64,000 nucleotides of DNA from Streptomyces radiopugnans (GTDB taxonomy: Bacteria > Actinomycetota > Actinomycetes > Streptomycetales > Streptomycetaceae). The notes beneath the pieces were generated by a model. That model was not told the origin of the DNA, did not search any database, and saw nothing but the letters and a program-made list of their open reading frames with translations. Below are positions 24,404 to 35,607 of this stretch, in pieces. The position numbers and the translations under genes were made by a program. Positions within the stretch are counted from its first letter, which is position 1; each line of letters opens with the position of its first letter. The DNA is taken from assembly GCF_900110735.1 (NCBI RefSeq), contig NZ_FOET01000004.1:124001-188000 (forward strand), written 5' to 3'.

Positions 24404-25426
24404 TCAGGGCGCCGGCACCGCGCCGGACGGGTCCCTGCGGCGCATGTCCGCCGAGGCCTCGTGCCACAGCGGGGCCTGCTCCCGGATCTGCCTGAGCATC
24501 ACCCCCTCGCGCAGCCCCCACGGGGAGAGCGTGACGGTCTCGATCTCCATGCACCGCATGGCCGTGTGCGCTATCACGGCTCCGGCCAGGGACTGCCGGG
24601 CGCGGGCGGCGGAGATGCCGGGCAGTTCCGCGCGGGCGGCCGCGGGCAGGGAGGCCAGCCGCTCCACGGCCGCCTTGAGGTCCCCGCGCTCGATGCGGCG
24701 CGTGACGAAGGGTCCCAGCTTCCCGGGAGGGGCCCCGCACAGCCGGGCCAGTTGCTGGAAGGTGCGCGAGACGGCCACGGCGGTACGGGGGCGCTCCCAG
24801 TGGATCCGGACGGCCACGTCCCGCAGTTCGTGGCGTACACGGCGTCTCAGCTCCCTGATCGCGCCGGCCGGCGGAGGGTCCGCCTCCCCGAAGTACTCGC
24901 GCGTCATCCGCCCCGCGCCCAGCGGAAGCGAGGCCACGAAGCCGGGCGTCCTGTCCCGGCCGAAGGCCACCTCCAGCGAGCCGCCGCCGATGTCCAGCAG
25001 CACCATCGGGCCGGCCTGCCAGCCCATCCACTGCCGGGCCGCCAGGAACGACAACTCCCCTTCCGTCACACCCGACATGACGTACAGGGGCACCCCTGTC
25101 CCGCTGTGTACGGCCTCCAGGACCTGGTGGCGGTTGGGCGCGTCCCGGATGACCGCGGTGGCGAAGGCGAAGGGCTGCTCCACCCCCCAGCGGGCGGACT
25201 CCTCCCTCACCTCGGCGACCGCGGCCACCACGGCGTCCACCGCCCGCTCGCCGAGCCGTCCGTCCGGCTCCACGTACTCGGCCAGCCTCAGGCGCCGCTT
25301 CGCCGTGTGCACCGGCAGCGGTATGTCACCGCCGCAGTCGGCCACCACCAGCCGCACCGTCTTGGATCCCACGTCCACAACCGCCAAACGCATGGAGGGC
25401 TCGTGCCCCCCGGCGCCGCGCGGCAT
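24404..25426 (-). CDS. Ppx/GppA-family phosphatase
   Basis: Exopolyphosphatase/guanosine-pentaphosphatase family protein of the ASKHA fold, about 330-340 residues. It has the N-terminal phosphate-binding strand MRLAVVDVGSKTVRLVVADC, the second motif LLDIGGGSLEVAFG and the late motif SPWGLREGVML. The family normally has Asn in DVGSNT; here it is Lys. ATG 25426 has a good GGGAGG site and adds 11 residues; ATG 25393 is the start favoured by family alignment. It may act on polyphosphate or (p)ppGpp; which one cannot be told. Confidence 0.88.
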   Translation of the reverse strand: MPRGAGGHEPSMRLAVVDVGSKTVRLVVADCGGDIPLPVHTAKRRLRLAEYVEPDGRLGERAVDAVVAAVAEVREESARWGVEQPFAFATAVIRDAPNRHQVLEAVHSGTGVPLYVMSGVTEGELSFLAARQWMGWQAGPMVLLDIGGGSLEVAFGRDRTPGFVASLPLGAGRMTREYFGEADPPPAGAIRELRRRVRHELRDVAVRIHWERPRTAVAVSRTFQQLARLCGAPPGKLGPFVTRRIERGDLKAAVERLASLPAAARAELPGISAARARQSLAGAVIAHTAMRCMEIETVTLSPWGLREGVMLRQIREQAPLWHEASADMRRRDPSGAVPAP

Positions 25427-25545
25427 GCCATCGCCTCCCGGGCACGGGCACAGACCGGCCATCTCCCGCCGGTGCCGCGGGGCCGCGCCATTGCACCGGC
25501 CCACCGGGGGTAGAAGTCCGGCTGTGAACAGGGAGGTGGGCCGTC

Positions 25546-25962
25546 GTGTGCGAGTCGTCGCTGCGGGCCGTGGGATGGGCGCGGTCACTGCCGGTTTCCA
25601 GCGGGGTGAAGGCCGCACGGGAGTGGGCGCGCGGTCATCTGGAGTCGCTGGGGTGGACGGAGTCCGCCCCGGAGACGGTGGACGCGGTGCTGCTGACCGT
25701 CTCGGAGCTGGTGACCAACGCGCACGTGCACGCGCACAGCGCCGCCCAGTTGGTGCTGACGTGGGACAAGCGGTGCCTGCACGTCAGCGTGCACGACTCC
25801 TCCGCCGACCTCCCCTCGCCCCGCTCCCCCAGCACCGAGCGGACGTCGGGACGCGGCATGTTCCTGGTCGACGCCCTGGCCGACGAGTGGGAGGCCCGCC
25901 CCTGCACGGACGGCAAGACCGTCACCGCCTGCTTCCGCCCGTCCGGGCGGCCCGCCGGGTGA
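25546..25962 (+). CDS. RsbW-like ATP-binding protein (anti-sigma/serine kinase fold)
   Basis: A 138-residue HATPase_c protein of the RsbW/SpoIIAB type, with the N-box region LLTVSELVTNAHVHAH and G-box TSGRGMFLVDALADEW. Streptomyces encodes dozens of these, acting as anti-sigma factors or kinases of STAS proteins. The ADEW ending of the G-box is usual in this group. GTG 25546 is preceded by GGGAGGTGG. No partner sigma factor adjoins it. Confidence 0.9.
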   Translation: MCESSLRAVGWARSLPVSSGVKAAREWARGHLESLGWTESAPETVDAVLLTVSELVTNAHVHAHSAAQLVLTWDKRCLHVSVHDSSADLPSPRSPSTERTSGRGMFLVDALADEWEARPCTDGKTVTACFRPSGRPAG

Positions 25963-25999
25963 GTACCGCGAACCCTGCGGGCCCCGCGGACGGGAACCG

Positions 26000-27637
26000 T
26001 CAGTCCAGCGCCAGCACCGCCGAGACGGCCCGGCGCAGCGCCGCCTCCGGCTCCGGGACCGGACCGGCCGAACGCCACGCCACGAACCCGTCGGGGCGCA
26101 CCAGCACCGCGCCGCCGGGTTCCGTGCCGTGGACCCGCGCCCAGTCCGCGCCGTCCTCGGCTACGAGATCGGCTTCCGCCCCGGCGCCGACCCGGTAAGC
26201 CACCAGCGGCACGGACAGCTTCTCGGCGACCCGGCCGGCCGCCTCGTGCCATCCGGCCGCCGCGCCGGCTCCGGCCAGGAGGACCGGGGAGCGCTCGTAC
26301 AGGTCCAGGGTGGAGATCCGCTCCCCCGCGCGGCGCAGCCACATGTGGGGCGCCCGGCTGCCCGGTTCGCCCGTCAGCCGCAGCTCCTGGGGGACGGGCG
26401 GCGCCTCGGGATCGGTGCCCACGACGGCGCCGCGCGGATAGCGGTAGCCCAGGACCACGCCGAGGATGCCGCCTGCGCGTCCGCCGCCCGCCCCGGGCAC
26501 GGGCACGTAGCCGGGGTGGCTGTGCTCCACGGAGCGCGCCGAGGCGCGTGCGCTGGTGGCCCGCGCCACGGGGCGGCGCTCGGTGTCGTACGTCTCCAGC
26601 AGGCCCGGGCCCGCCCAGCCGCCGAGTACGGCGGCCAGCTTCCAGGCCAGGTTGTGCGCGTCCTGGATGCCGGTGTTGGAGCCGAACGCGCCCGTGGGGG
26701 GCATCTCGTGGGCCGAGTCGCCGGCCAGGAGGACCCGGCCGGCCGCGTACCGCCGCGCGACCCGTTCCGCCGCGTGCCACGGAGCCCTGCCTGTGATCTC
26801 CACGTCGAGGTCCGCGACGCCGACCGCGCGGCGGATGTGCTGCGCGCACCGCTCGTCGGTGAACTCCTCGAGCGTCTCGCCCCGTTCGGGGTGCCAGGGG
26901 GCGTGGAAGACCCACCGCTCCCGGTTGTCGACCGGCAGCAGGGCCCCGTCGGCGCCCGGGGTGGTCAGGTAGCAGACGATGAAGCGGCGCTCGCCCACCA
27001 CCTCGGCGAGCCGGCGGGAGCGGAAGGTGACACTGACGTTGTGGAACAGGTCGCCGGGTCCGCTGTGACCGATGCCGAGGCTTTCGCGCACCGGGCTGCG
27101 CGGGCCGTCCGCCGCCACCAGGTAGTCGGCGCGGACCGTGGTGCGCTCCCCGGTCTCCCGGTTCACGACCACGGCCGTGACCCCGTCCGGGTCGGGGTCG
27201 AACGACGTCAGCTCGGTGGAGAAGCGCAGGTCGCCGCCGAGTTCCCGGGCGCGCTCCAGCAGGACCGGCTCCAGGTCGTTCTGGCTGCACAGACACCATG
27301 AGCTGGGGCTGAACCGGGCCAGCCCGCCGCCCGGGTCGATCTCCCGGAACAGCCACTCGCCCGCCTCGCCGACCAGGGTGGGCGTCTGCAGGATCCCGTG
27401 GTTGCCGGCCAGGACCGACGCCGCCCGCCTGATCGCCGGTTCGGCGCCCGCGACCCGGAACAACTCCATCGTCCGTACGTTGTTGCCGCGTCCGCGCGGG
27501 TGGATCGAGGTTCCCGCGTGCCGTTCCACCAGGGTGTGCCGCACCCCGAGGCGGCCCAGGAACAGCGAGGCGGACAGACCCGTCAGGGAACCGCCGACGA
27601 TGAGGACCGGGACCCTGAGGTCGGCTTCTCGGCTCAT
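26000..27637 (-). CDS. FAD-dependent aromatic hydroxylase of the spore-pigment cluster (whiE ORFVIII-type)
   Basis: Flavoprotein hydroxylase of 545 residues in the PheA/TfdB (RdmE/OxyE-like) class. It has the FAD fingerprint VLIVGGSLTGLSASL (11-25), the DG motif AADGPRSPVR, the GD motif GRVLLAGDSAHEMPP and a C-terminal thioredoxin-like domain. It is divergent from the polyketide synthase genes exactly as whiE ORFVIII is in Streptomyces coelicolor, where it performs a late hydroxylation of the spore pigment. ATG 27637 follows GGAGGAGAG. The 275-bp gap to the next gene must hold two promoters. Confidence 0.93.
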   Translation of the reverse strand: MSREADLRVPVLIVGGSLTGLSASLFLGRLGVRHTLVERHAGTSIHPRGRGNNVRTMELFRVAGAEPAIRRAASVLAGNHGILQTPTLVGEAGEWLFREIDPGGGLARFSPSSWCLCSQNDLEPVLLERARELGGDLRFSTELTSFDPDPDGVTAVVVNRETGERTTVRADYLVAADGPRSPVRESLGIGHSGPGDLFHNVSVTFRSRRLAEVVGERRFIVCYLTTPGADGALLPVDNRERWVFHAPWHPERGETLEEFTDERCAQHIRRAVGVADLDVEITGRAPWHAAERVARRYAAGRVLLAGDSAHEMPPTGAFGSNTGIQDAHNLAWKLAAVLGGWAGPGLLETYDTERRPVARATSARASARSVEHSHPGYVPVPGAGGGRAGGILGVVLGYRYPRGAVVGTDPEAPPVPQELRLTGEPGSRAPHMWLRRAGERISTLDLYERSPVLLAGAGAAAGWHEAAGRVAEKLSVPLVAYRVGAGAEADLVAEDGADWARVHGTEPGGAVLVRPDGFVAWRSAGPVPEPEAALRRAVSAVLALD

Positions 27638-27912
27638 CACTCTCCTCCAGCTCATCGTGTCCGCCGGCGCGCGCCTGTGCGGCCGGGCTGGAGATCAATG
27701 CCCCGGTCCGGTAGGCGACGCCCACACTTCACCCGGTTGATCATCATTGCTTGCGGTATCGGATGACTCGTCACATGATCGGTATGCGCGGCGGCTGACG
27801 CCCGGTCACGGCGCATCGCGAGCGCTCTCCGTTCCCCCCGTTTCCCGTCCCCCTCGTTCCCCCCGTACGAGAACTCCCCAGGGAGAGGTATGCCGAAGAA
27901 GAGGTATGTCGG

Positions 27913-29058
27913 ATGACGGCCCCGGCCCCCACAACCCAGGCCTCCGGCCGTGTCTCCCAGTCGGCCTTCGACGGCTCCAGACTCCGGGTCATCCTGCTGC
28001 TCGACATCCACGACGGAGCCCAGCAGGAGTTCCTCGACGCCTACGAGCACATGCGCAACCAGGTGGCGTCCGTACCCGGCCACCTCAGCGACCAGCTCTG
28101 CCAGTCCATCGAGAACCCGTCCCAGTGGCTCATCACCAGCGAGTGGGAGAGCGCACCGCCCTTCCTCGCCTGGGTCAACAGCGAGGAGCACCTGGAGACG
28201 GTCAGACCGCTGCACAGCTGTGTCCGGGACACCCGGTCGCTGCGCTTCAGCGTCCTGCGGGAGACCTTCGGCGGCGGCGCCGGGGCGGCCGCCCCGGCCG
28301 GGAACGGACTGCAGAGCGCTCCCCGGCTGGGTGACGGCGTGGTGCGCCACGCCCTGACCTTCACGGTCAGGCCCGGCAGCGAGTCCAAGGTCGCCGAGAT
28401 CCTCGCCGGCTACGAATCCCCCGAGGCACGGGTGGACGACACCACCCGGCTGTGCCGCACCTCCCTGTTCATGCACGGCAACCGGGTCGTACGCGCCATC
28501 GAGGTGCGCGGCGACCTGCTCGCCGCGCTGCGCCACGTCGCCCGCCAGCCCGAGGTGCGCGCGGTGGAGGAAGCCCTCAACCCCCATCTGGAGCAGGACC
28601 GCGACCTCGACGACCCGCAGTCCGCGCGGGCGTTCTTCACCCGGGCCGCGCTGCCCGCCGTACACCACGTGGCGTCCTGCGGGCCGCGGTCGCCGCGGGT
28701 GCGGCGGCACGCGCTGTACTACCCGGCCAGGCCGGGCCGCGGCATGGACCTGGCGCGGCTGCTCTCCCGGCAGGACGAGATCGCCGCGGGCGACCCGCAC
28801 GGCCCGGTCCGCGCCGCCACCGTCTTCCAGCGCGACGACGTCGTCGTCCGGCTGGTCGAGGTGGAGGGCGAGCCGGACGCCGCCCCCGCCCGGGTCCTCG
28901 GCCTGGAGGAACCCGGGAGCGCCGCCGAGGCCGCCCCTCTGCTCGACACCGAGGCGCTCGGACTCGACGGCCCCCCGGCCGGCGAGCGCGACCTCCTGCG
29001 CCTGCTGTCGCACACCGGGATGCGGCTGGTCACCGACCGCACCGCACCGGGCTCCTGA
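27913..29058 (+). CDS. SchA/CurD-domain protein (whiE ORFI-type)
   Basis: First gene of the spore-pigment operon, 381 residues. It carries repeated ferredoxin-like/ABM-type segments: [20 protein letters not shown] near 27-46, [19 protein letters not shown] near 145-163, and [19 protein letters not shown] near 263-281. This is the layout of SchA/CurD proteins found only in spore-pigment-type type II PKS clusters. The role is not defined; dimeric small-molecule monooxygenase-like domains suggest ring oxidation or folding help. Confidence 0.9.
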   Translation: MTAPAPTTQASGRVSQSAFDGSRLRVILLLDIHDGAQQEFLDAYEHMRNQVASVPGHLSDQLCQSIENPSQWLITSEWESAPPFLAWVNSEEHLETVRPLHSCVRDTRSLRFSVLRETFGGGAGAAAPAGNGLQSAPRLGDGVVRHALTFTVRPGSESKVAEILAGYESPEARVDDTTRLCRTSLFMHGNRVVRAIEVRGDLLAALRHVARQPEVRAVEEALNPHLEQDRDLDDPQSARAFFTRAALPAVHHVASCGPRSPRVRRHALYYPARPGRGMDLARLLSRQDEIAAGDPHGPVRAATVFQRDDVVVRLVEVEGEPDAAPARVLGLEEPGSAAEAAPLLDTEALGLDGPPAGERDLLRLLSHTGMRLVTDRTAPGS

Positions 29059-29124
29059 CCCCGTCGGCCGCTCCGCCGGCCGGTACACCCGCGCAACACC
29101 GCCCCCTCCACGGAGTGACCGACC

Positions 29125-29565
29125 ATGACCAAGCAGTTCCCACGCATCGTCGACCTCGGCGAGATCGAGCCCAACCGCAGGCGCGGAGGCGATCTGCGCG
29201 CCATGCTCACGCCCGCGACCGTGGGCTCCACCAGCGGTTTCATGGGGCTGGCCATCGTGCAGCCCGGCGACCGCATCGGCGAGCACTACCACCCGTACTC
29301 CGAGGAGTTCGTGTACGTCGTCAGCGGCTCCCTCGAAGTGGACCTGGACGGGGAGCCCCATCCGCTCTCCCCCGACCAGGGGCTGATGATCCCCGCGTAC
29401 ATGCGCCACCGGTTCCGCAACGTCGGGGACACCGAGGCCCGCCTCGTCTTCCACCTCGGGCCGCTGGCCCCCCGGCCCGAACTCGGCCACGTCGACACCG
29501 AGGAGACCTCCCCCGCCCGGGCGGCCGGCGACCGGGCGGCGCAGCCCACCGGAGCGTCCTCGTGA
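29125..29565 (+). CDS. Cupin protein (whiE ORFII-type)
   Basis: Single-cupin protein of 146 residues with the metal-binding motif [20 protein letters not shown] (His/His/Glu) and the second motif [12 protein letters not shown] (His). It matches whiE ORFII/CurC-type cupins. The C-terminal 20 residues are unrelated low-complexity sequence, and its stop overlaps the GTG of the KS-alpha gene. It is needed for pigment tailoring in known clusters, with an unclear reaction. Confidence 0.92.
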   Translation: MTKQFPRIVDLGEIEPNRRRGGDLRAMLTPATVGSTSGFMGLAIVQPGDRIGEHYHPYSEEFVYVVSGSLEVDLDGEPHPLSPDQGLMIPAYMRHRFRNVGDTEARLVFHLGPLAPRPELGHVDTEETSPARAAGDRAAQPTGASS

Positions 29566-30830
29566 CGCGACGCGTGGCCGTCACCGGCCTGGGCGTGGTG
29601 GCGCCGGGCGGGATCGGTGCGGAGGCCTTCTGGGACCTCCTGGCGAACGGCCGCACCGCGACCCGGGGCATCACCCTCTTCGATCCCGCGGGCCTGCGCT
29701 CGCGGATCGCCGCGGAGTGCGACTTCGACCCCCTCGCGCACGGCCTGACGGTGGAGCAGACCGAACGCTGCGACCGCTACGTGCAGTTCGCGCTGGTCGC
29801 CGCGGTGGAGGCGGTCCGCGACGCCGGGCTGGAGACGGAGCGGGAGGACCCCTGGCGCCTGGGCGTGAGCCTGGGCACCGCGGTCGGCGGCACCACCCGC
29901 CTGGAGCACGACTACGTCCTGGTCAGCGAGCGCGGTTCGCGCTGGGACGTCGACCACCGGCGGGCCGGCCCGCATCTGCACCGCGCGTTCTCGCCCAGCA
30001 CGCTCGCCTCGACGGTCGCCGAGGAGTTCGGCGCCCGCGGCCCGGTGCAGACCGTCTCCACCGGCTGCACCTCCGGGCTGGACGCCGTCGGGTACGCCTT
30101 CCACGCCATCGGGGAGGGCCGCATGGACGTCTGCCTCGCCGGCGCGGCGGACTCCCCGATCTCGCCGATCAGCATGGCCTGCTTCGACGCCATCAAGGCC
30201 ACCTCCCCGAACAACGACGACCCCGCGCACGCGTCCCGGCCGTTCGACGCCGACCGCGACGGCTTCGTCATGGGAGAGGGTGGCGCGGTGCTGGTGCTGG
30301 AGGGACTGGAGCACGCCCGGGCCCGCGGCGCGCGCGTGTACTGCGAGGTCACCGGCTACGCCACCTACGGCAACGCCTACCACATGACCGGGCTGACCGG
30401 TGAGGGCCTGGAGATGGCGCGGGCCATCGACACCGCCCTGGACCACGCCCGCCTGGACGGCACGGACGTCGACTACGTCAACGCGCACGGCTCGGGCACC
30501 CGGCAGAACGACCGCCACGAGACCGCGGCGGTCAAACGGTCCCTGGGCTCCCACGCCTACGGCACGCCCATGAGCTCGATCAAGTCCATGGTGGGCCACT
30601 CCCTCGGCGCCATCGGCTCCATCGAGGTCGCCGCCTGCGTCCTGGCCCTGGACCGCCAGGTGGTGCCGCCCACCGCGAACTACGAGACCCCGGACCCCGA
30701 GTGCGACCTGGACTACGTGCCGCGCGCGGCACGTGAGCGGAGGCTGCGGAACGTGCTGTCGGTGGGCAGCGGCTTCGGCGGCTTCCAGTCCGCGGTGGTG
30801 CTGAGCGGGCCGGGCGGGAGGACACCATGA
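29562..30830 (+). CDS. Type II PKS ketosynthase alpha (whiE ORFIII-type)
   Basis: Condensing enzyme of the minimal PKS, 422 residues. The active-site cysteine lies in [11 protein letters not shown] (about 169), with catalytic histidines in VNAHGSGT and [12 protein letters not shown]. It joins malonyl units on the ACP to make the aromatic polyketide chain together with the chain-length factor. GTG 29562 overlaps the cupin stop and the end overlaps the next start, so alpha and beta subunits are coupled. The sequence type, with its neighbours, marks spore pigment rather than antibiotic. Confidence 0.96.
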   Translation: MTRRVAVTGLGVVAPGGIGAEAFWDLLANGRTATRGITLFDPAGLRSRIAAECDFDPLAHGLTVEQTERCDRYVQFALVAAVEAVRDAGLETEREDPWRLGVSLGTAVGGTTRLEHDYVLVSERGSRWDVDHRRAGPHLHRAFSPSTLASTVAEEFGARGPVQTVSTGCTSGLDAVGYAFHAIGEGRMDVCLAGAADSPISPISMACFDAIKATSPNNDDPAHASRPFDADRDGFVMGEGGAVLVLEGLEHARARGARVYCEVTGYATYGNAYHMTGLTGEGLEMARAIDTALDHARLDGTDVDYVNAHGSGTRQNDRHETAAVKRSLGSHAYGTPMSSIKSMVGHSLGAIGSIEVAACVLALDRQVVPPTANYETPDPECDLDYVPRAARERRLRNVLSVGSGFGGFQSAVVLSGPGGRTP

Positions 30831-32091
30831 ACCCGCCAGGCACCCGGCGCGCGGTCGTCACCGGCATCGGAGTCGTGGCGCCGGGCGGGATCGGCGCGGA
30901 GGCCTTCTGGAAGTCGGCCGCCGAGGGCCACACCCTCCTGGACCGCGTCACCCGGGAGGGCTGCGGTCATCTGCCGCTGAAGGTCGCGGGCGAGGTCCGC
31001 GGCTTCGATCCGGCCGCATTGATCGAGGGCAACCACCTCGTCCAGACCGACCGGTTCACCCACTTCGCGATGGCCGCCGCCTCGCTCGCCCTGGAGGACG
31101 CCCGGCTCGGCCGCGCCGACGTCGGCTCACCGTACTCGGTCGGCGTGGTCACCGCCGCCGGTTCCGGCGGCGGCGAGTTCGGCCAGCGCGAGCTGCAGAA
31201 GCTGTGGGGGCGGGGATCCCGCCACGTCGGCCCGTACCAGTCCATCGCCTGGTTCTACGCGGCCAGCACCGGCCAGATCTCCATCCGCGGCGGCTTCAAG
31301 GGGCCCTGCGGCGTGGTGGCCGCCGACGAACCGGGCGGTCTGGACGCCCTGGCGCACGCCGCCCGCGCCGTGGCGCGCGGCACCGGCACCGTCGTCGCCG
31401 GTGCGGCCGAGGCGCCGCTTGCCCCGTACTCGATGGTCTGCCAGCTGGGCTACCCCGAGCTCAGCACCGAAGGCGACCCCGAGCGCGCCTACCGCCCCTT
31501 CACCGCCGGCGCCCGCGGCTTCGTGCCCGCCGAGGGCGGGGCGATGCTCGTGCTGGAGGAGGAGTGCGCGGCCCTCGACCGCGGGGCCGAGCCCCGGGCG
31601 ACGGTGGCCGGCCACGCGGCCACCTTCACCGGGGCGTCCCGCCGGGAGGAGTCCCGCGAGGGGCTGGCCCGGGCGATCGGCGCCGCGCTGGCCGAGGCCG
31701 GCTGCGCGCCCGGGGAGGTGGACGTCGTGTTCGCCGACGCCCTCGGCACGCCCGAGGCGGACCGGGCCGAGGCCCTGGCGATCACCGACGCCCTGGGCCC
31801 GCACGGCCGGCGCGTACCCGTCACCGCGCCGAAGGCGGGCACCGGCCGCGCCTACTGCGGGGCTCCTGTGCTGGACGCCGCGGCGGCCGTGCTCGCCATG
31901 GAGCACGGCCTGGTGCCCCCCACCCCCAACGTCTTCGACGTCTGCCACGACCTGGACCTGGTGACCGGGCGGGCGCGCTCCGCGGAGCTGCGCACCGCCC
32001 TGGTCCTCAGCCGGGGCCTGATGGGCTCGAACGCGGCGCTCGTGCTGCGGCGCGGCGCCGGACACCCCACCGACCGAAGGAGTGCATCCGC

Positions 32092-32095
<4 letters not shown>
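30827..32095 (+). CDS. Type II PKS chain-length factor / KS-beta (whiE ORFIV-type)
   Basis: Chain-length factor, 422 residues, partner of KS-alpha. The thiolase fold is intact but the active-site position reads [12 protein letters not shown]: Glu stands where KS-alpha has Cys and where chain-length factors usually have Gln. It sets polyketide length by shaping the tunnel at the alpha/beta interface. ATG overlaps the KS-alpha stop, and its stop overlaps the ACP start. Confidence 0.95.
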
Positions 32096-32842
<747 letters not shown>

Positions 32843-32856
32843 GAAGGGACCTCTCC

Positions 32857-33201
32857 GTGCACCACACCCTGATCGTCGCCCGGATGGAACCGGGGGCGGC
32901 GCCGGACATCGCGAAGGTGTTCGCCGAGTCCGACCGCGGCGAGCTGCCGCACCTGGTCGGCGTCGCCCGGCGCAGCCTCTTCCAGTTCGGCGACGTGTAC
33001 ATGCACCTCATCGAGAGCGAGCGGGATCCCGGACCGGCCATCGCCCGGGCCGTGGACCACCCGGAGTTCCGCGCCGTCAGCGAACGGCTGACGGCGTACG
33101 TCCGGCCGTACGACCCTCGGACCTGGCGCGGTCCGAAGGACGCCATGGCGCGGTGCTTCTACCGCTGGGAGCGCGAGGGCGCACCCCTGCCGCCGCGCTG
33201 A
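32857..33201 (+). CDS. TcmI-family second/third-ring cyclase (whiE ORFVII-type)
   Basis: A 114-residue ferredoxin-like cyclase of the TcmI family (TLIVARMEPGAAPDIAKVF, then GVARRSLFQFGDVYMHLIE). It completes ring closure in spore-pigment and tetracenomycin-like pathways. GTG 32857 is preceded by GAAGGGA. Confidence 0.93.
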   Translation: MHHTLIVARMEPGAAPDIAKVFAESDRGELPHLVGVARRSLFQFGDVYMHLIESERDPGPAIARAVDHPEFRAVSERLTAYVRPYDPRTWRGPKDAMARCFYRWEREGAPLPPR

Positions 33202-33235
33202 CGGGCCCTCCCCACCACAAGAATCGAGGCGGTGC

Positions 33236-34300
33236 ATGACAACCGTGACAACCGTTGGAACCGCTCCCCCGCCGCCCATGCGGCTGCGGGAGCTCGCGTT
33301 CGGGGCGGCGTGCGCAGCCGCCGTACGCGCGGCCGCCCGGCTGGGCGTGGCCGACGCGCTGGGGGAGGACCCCATGAGCGCCGAGGAGTTGGCGAAGGAG
33401 GTGAAGGCGGAGCCGCGCCCCCTGCGGCGGCTGCTGCGCGCCCTGTCCTGCCACGGCGTCTTCGCCGAGGACGGGGACGGGAGGTTCGCGCACACCGGCG
33501 TGTCGCGGCTGCTGCGCGAGGACGACCCGAACAGCATGCGGGACGTGGTGCTGTGGTGCACCGAGCCCTGGACCTGGGACGCGTGGCCGCTGCTCGACGA
33601 GGCGGTGCGCTCCGGCCGCAGCGTCGTCCCGGATCTGTACGGCAAGGACTTCTTCGCCTATCTGCACCAGGACGCGCCCGAGTCCGCCCATGTCTTCAAC
33701 CGGGCCATGACGCGTTCCAGCGAGCAGTCCGCCCGGGACGTCGCGGCCTTCCTCGACCTGTCGGAGGCGGAGTCCGTCGTCGACGTCGGGGGCGGCCAGG
33801 GGCATGTGCTGGCGAGCCTGCTGGAACGCTACCCCGGGATGCGGGGCGCCCTGCTCGACCTGCCGCCGGTGGTGGCCAACGCCGACCCGCGGCTGCGGGA
33901 GGGCGGGGCGCTCGCGGACCGGGTGCGCATCGTGCCCGGCGACTGCCGCACCGCCGTCCCGGCCGGCGCGGATGTGTACATCGTCAAGAACATCCTGGAG
34001 TGGGACGACGACAGCACCCGCAGGACACTGCGGAACATCATCGCCGCGGCGCGGCCCGGAGCCCGGGTCGTGGTCATCGAGAACCTCGTCGACGACACCC
34101 CCTCGATGCGGTTCACCACCGCGATGGACCTGCTGCTCCTCCTCAACGTCGGAGGCGCCAAGCACACCGGGCGCAGCATGGCCGAGCGGCTGACCGGGGC
34201 CGGTCTGGCCATCGGTTCCGTCCGCCCGGTCAACCCGTATCTGCACGCCTTCGAATGCACCGTCCCCGGAGACGGGCCGGCCCGCGCCGCCGGGGCGTGA
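33236..34300 (+). CDS. SAM-dependent O-methyltransferase
   Basis: Class I O-methyltransferase of 354 residues: an N-terminal winged-helix dimerisation domain (about 15-100) then a Rossmann SAM domain with VVDVGGGQGHVLASLL (about 181) and YIVKNILEWDDDS. It resembles TcmO/acetylserotonin-type enzymes of aromatic polyketide pathways. It is not part of the S. coelicolor whiE core but sits 34 bp after the cyclase in the same direction, so it may methylate the pigment. Confidence 0.92.
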   Translation: MTTVTTVGTAPPPPMRLRELAFGAACAAAVRAAARLGVADALGEDPMSAEELAKEVKAEPRPLRRLLRALSCHGVFAEDGDGRFAHTGVSRLLREDDPNSMRDVVLWCTEPWTWDAWPLLDEAVRSGRSVVPDLYGKDFFAYLHQDAPESAHVFNRAMTRSSEQSARDVAAFLDLSEAESVVDVGGGQGHVLASLLERYPGMRGALLDLPPVVANADPRLREGGALADRVRIVPGDCRTAVPAGADVYIVKNILEWDDDSTRRTLRNIIAAARPGARVVVIENLVDDTPSMRFTTAMDLLLLLNVGGAKHTGRSMAERLTGAGLAIGSVRPVNPYLHAFECTVPGDGPARAAGA

Positions 34301-34352
34301 CGGCCCGGTGCCGCCGCCCGTTGCGGGCCGACCGGGGGCGGTGAGGAACGCG

Positions 34353-34381
34353 GCGGAGGCCGGCGGGCGAGCCGCCTCCGC
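34353..34381 (+). terminator. Hairpin after spore-pigment operon
   Basis: GCGGAGG/CCTCCGC outer stem with an inner CGGC/GCCG stem and one unpaired base, about 50 bp after the methyltransferase stop. Confidence 0.5.
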
Positions 34382-34477
34382 CGCGTACCGGTCCGTCCCC
34401 GCCGTGACGGGGCCGGGTGGGCGAACGGCCCGGTGCGGAAGGACCGGGGAGGGGAGGGCTGGCCGGGGCGGCGGCCG

Positions 34478-35359
34478 TCAGGGGGCGATCTCCAGCCCGC
34501 CGCACTCCTCGGGGAACATCGCGGCCACGCGCCGCAGGGAGTGCGGCGGGCGGTGCAGGACCAGCCGCCGGCCCCGCCCGCGCTCGGCGCCGGCGGCCGC
34601 GGCCAGCGCCGCGACGGCCGCGGTGTCCAGGAAGTCGGCGCCGGACAGGTCCAGGTGCACCATCGGCCCGGGCAGACGCGCCAGGGCCGCCAGCGCCGTC
34701 TCCAGGACGGCCCGGGTGTCGGCGTCGGCTCCACCGCGCAGCCCGAAACCCGTCCGGTCGGCCAGGGGTGTGACGCCCAGCGGCGGCTCGGTGCGGGCCC
34801 CGGAGCGGCCGACGGGGAAGAGCCGCCGGATGTGGGCGGCGGTCAGCAGTGCCGTGGTGCCCTCGGGCACCACGGCACGGTCGTACAGGCACAGCGCGGT
34901 CAGCGGCAGCCGCGCGAACACCTCGCGGTTCAGCCGCAGTTCGTACTCCAGCAGACGGTCCGCCCCCGGCACGCCCCGCGCGCACCAGGCCATCTCGCCG
35001 ACCGCGTACAGGCCCGCGTACCCCTCCCGGATCGCGGTGGCGCACTCCTGCTCCCAGGCCCGCGCCATGCGGTCCGGGTCGAACGGCGGCCGCCGCAGGT
35101 AGGAGTCCTCGGCCCGGCGGACGACGAGCCCGCCGCGTTCGACCGCCGCCACCGCGTCGACGCCGTTGCGACCGAGCCGTTCCACCACGGCCGCCGGTGC
35201 CGCGGTGTCGGCGAAGTACACCACCCGCCGCCCGGCGGCCAGGCCCTCGCGGACGAACTCCGCCGCGCTGCGCGCCCACTGCCTCTCCCCCGCGTAGGCG
35301 CAGCACACGTGCCGCTCCCACTCGGGGGACGGCTTCGGGCCGACACCCGTCAAGGACAT
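34478..35359 (-). CDS. MEDS-STAS regulatory protein
   Basis: A 293-residue two-domain regulator. The N-terminal MEDS (DcmR-type sensory) domain, about 10-175, has RHVCCAYAGERQW, GRRVVYFADTA and AVGEMAWCARGVPGADRLLEYE. A C-terminal STAS domain (about 210-290) has HLDLSGADFLDTAAVAALA, where the phosphorylatable residue would be Thr. Such proteins couple a small-molecule or redox signal to anti-sigma partner switching. GGGAGCGGAG precedes ATG 35359. Confidence 0.9.
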   Translation of the reverse strand: MSLTGVGPKPSPEWERHVCCAYAGERQWARSAAEFVREGLAAGRRVVYFADTAAPAAVVERLGRNGVDAVAAVERGGLVVRRAEDSYLRRPPFDPDRMARAWEQECATAIREGYAGLYAVGEMAWCARGVPGADRLLEYELRLNREVFARLPLTALCLYDRAVVPEGTTALLTAAHIRRLFPVGRSGARTEPPLGVTPLADRTGFGLRGGADADTRAVLETALAALARLPGPMVHLDLSGADFLDTAAVAALAAAAGAERGRGRRLVLHRPPHSLRRVAAMFPEECGGLEIAP

Positions 35360-35607
35360 CCGCTCCGCTCCCGGGCCGTCTGATCGCCGCGTCCGCACAA
35401 GCCTGTTCGAGGCCCCCACCGTATCTCCCCCGGCCCGACGGCAGTACCACGCCCACCACTGCGGCCGCCGCCCCCGGCCGCGGCCGGGGGAACGCGGAAG
35501 ATCACAGGGGCGCCCGCCGGGGTGTCCGCCGCAGGCGACGGGGTATCCGGCGGACCGGTCGACCACTTTTCACGTCCTGTCCGTTCCGTGTCCTTCGAGG
35601 AGCCCGT

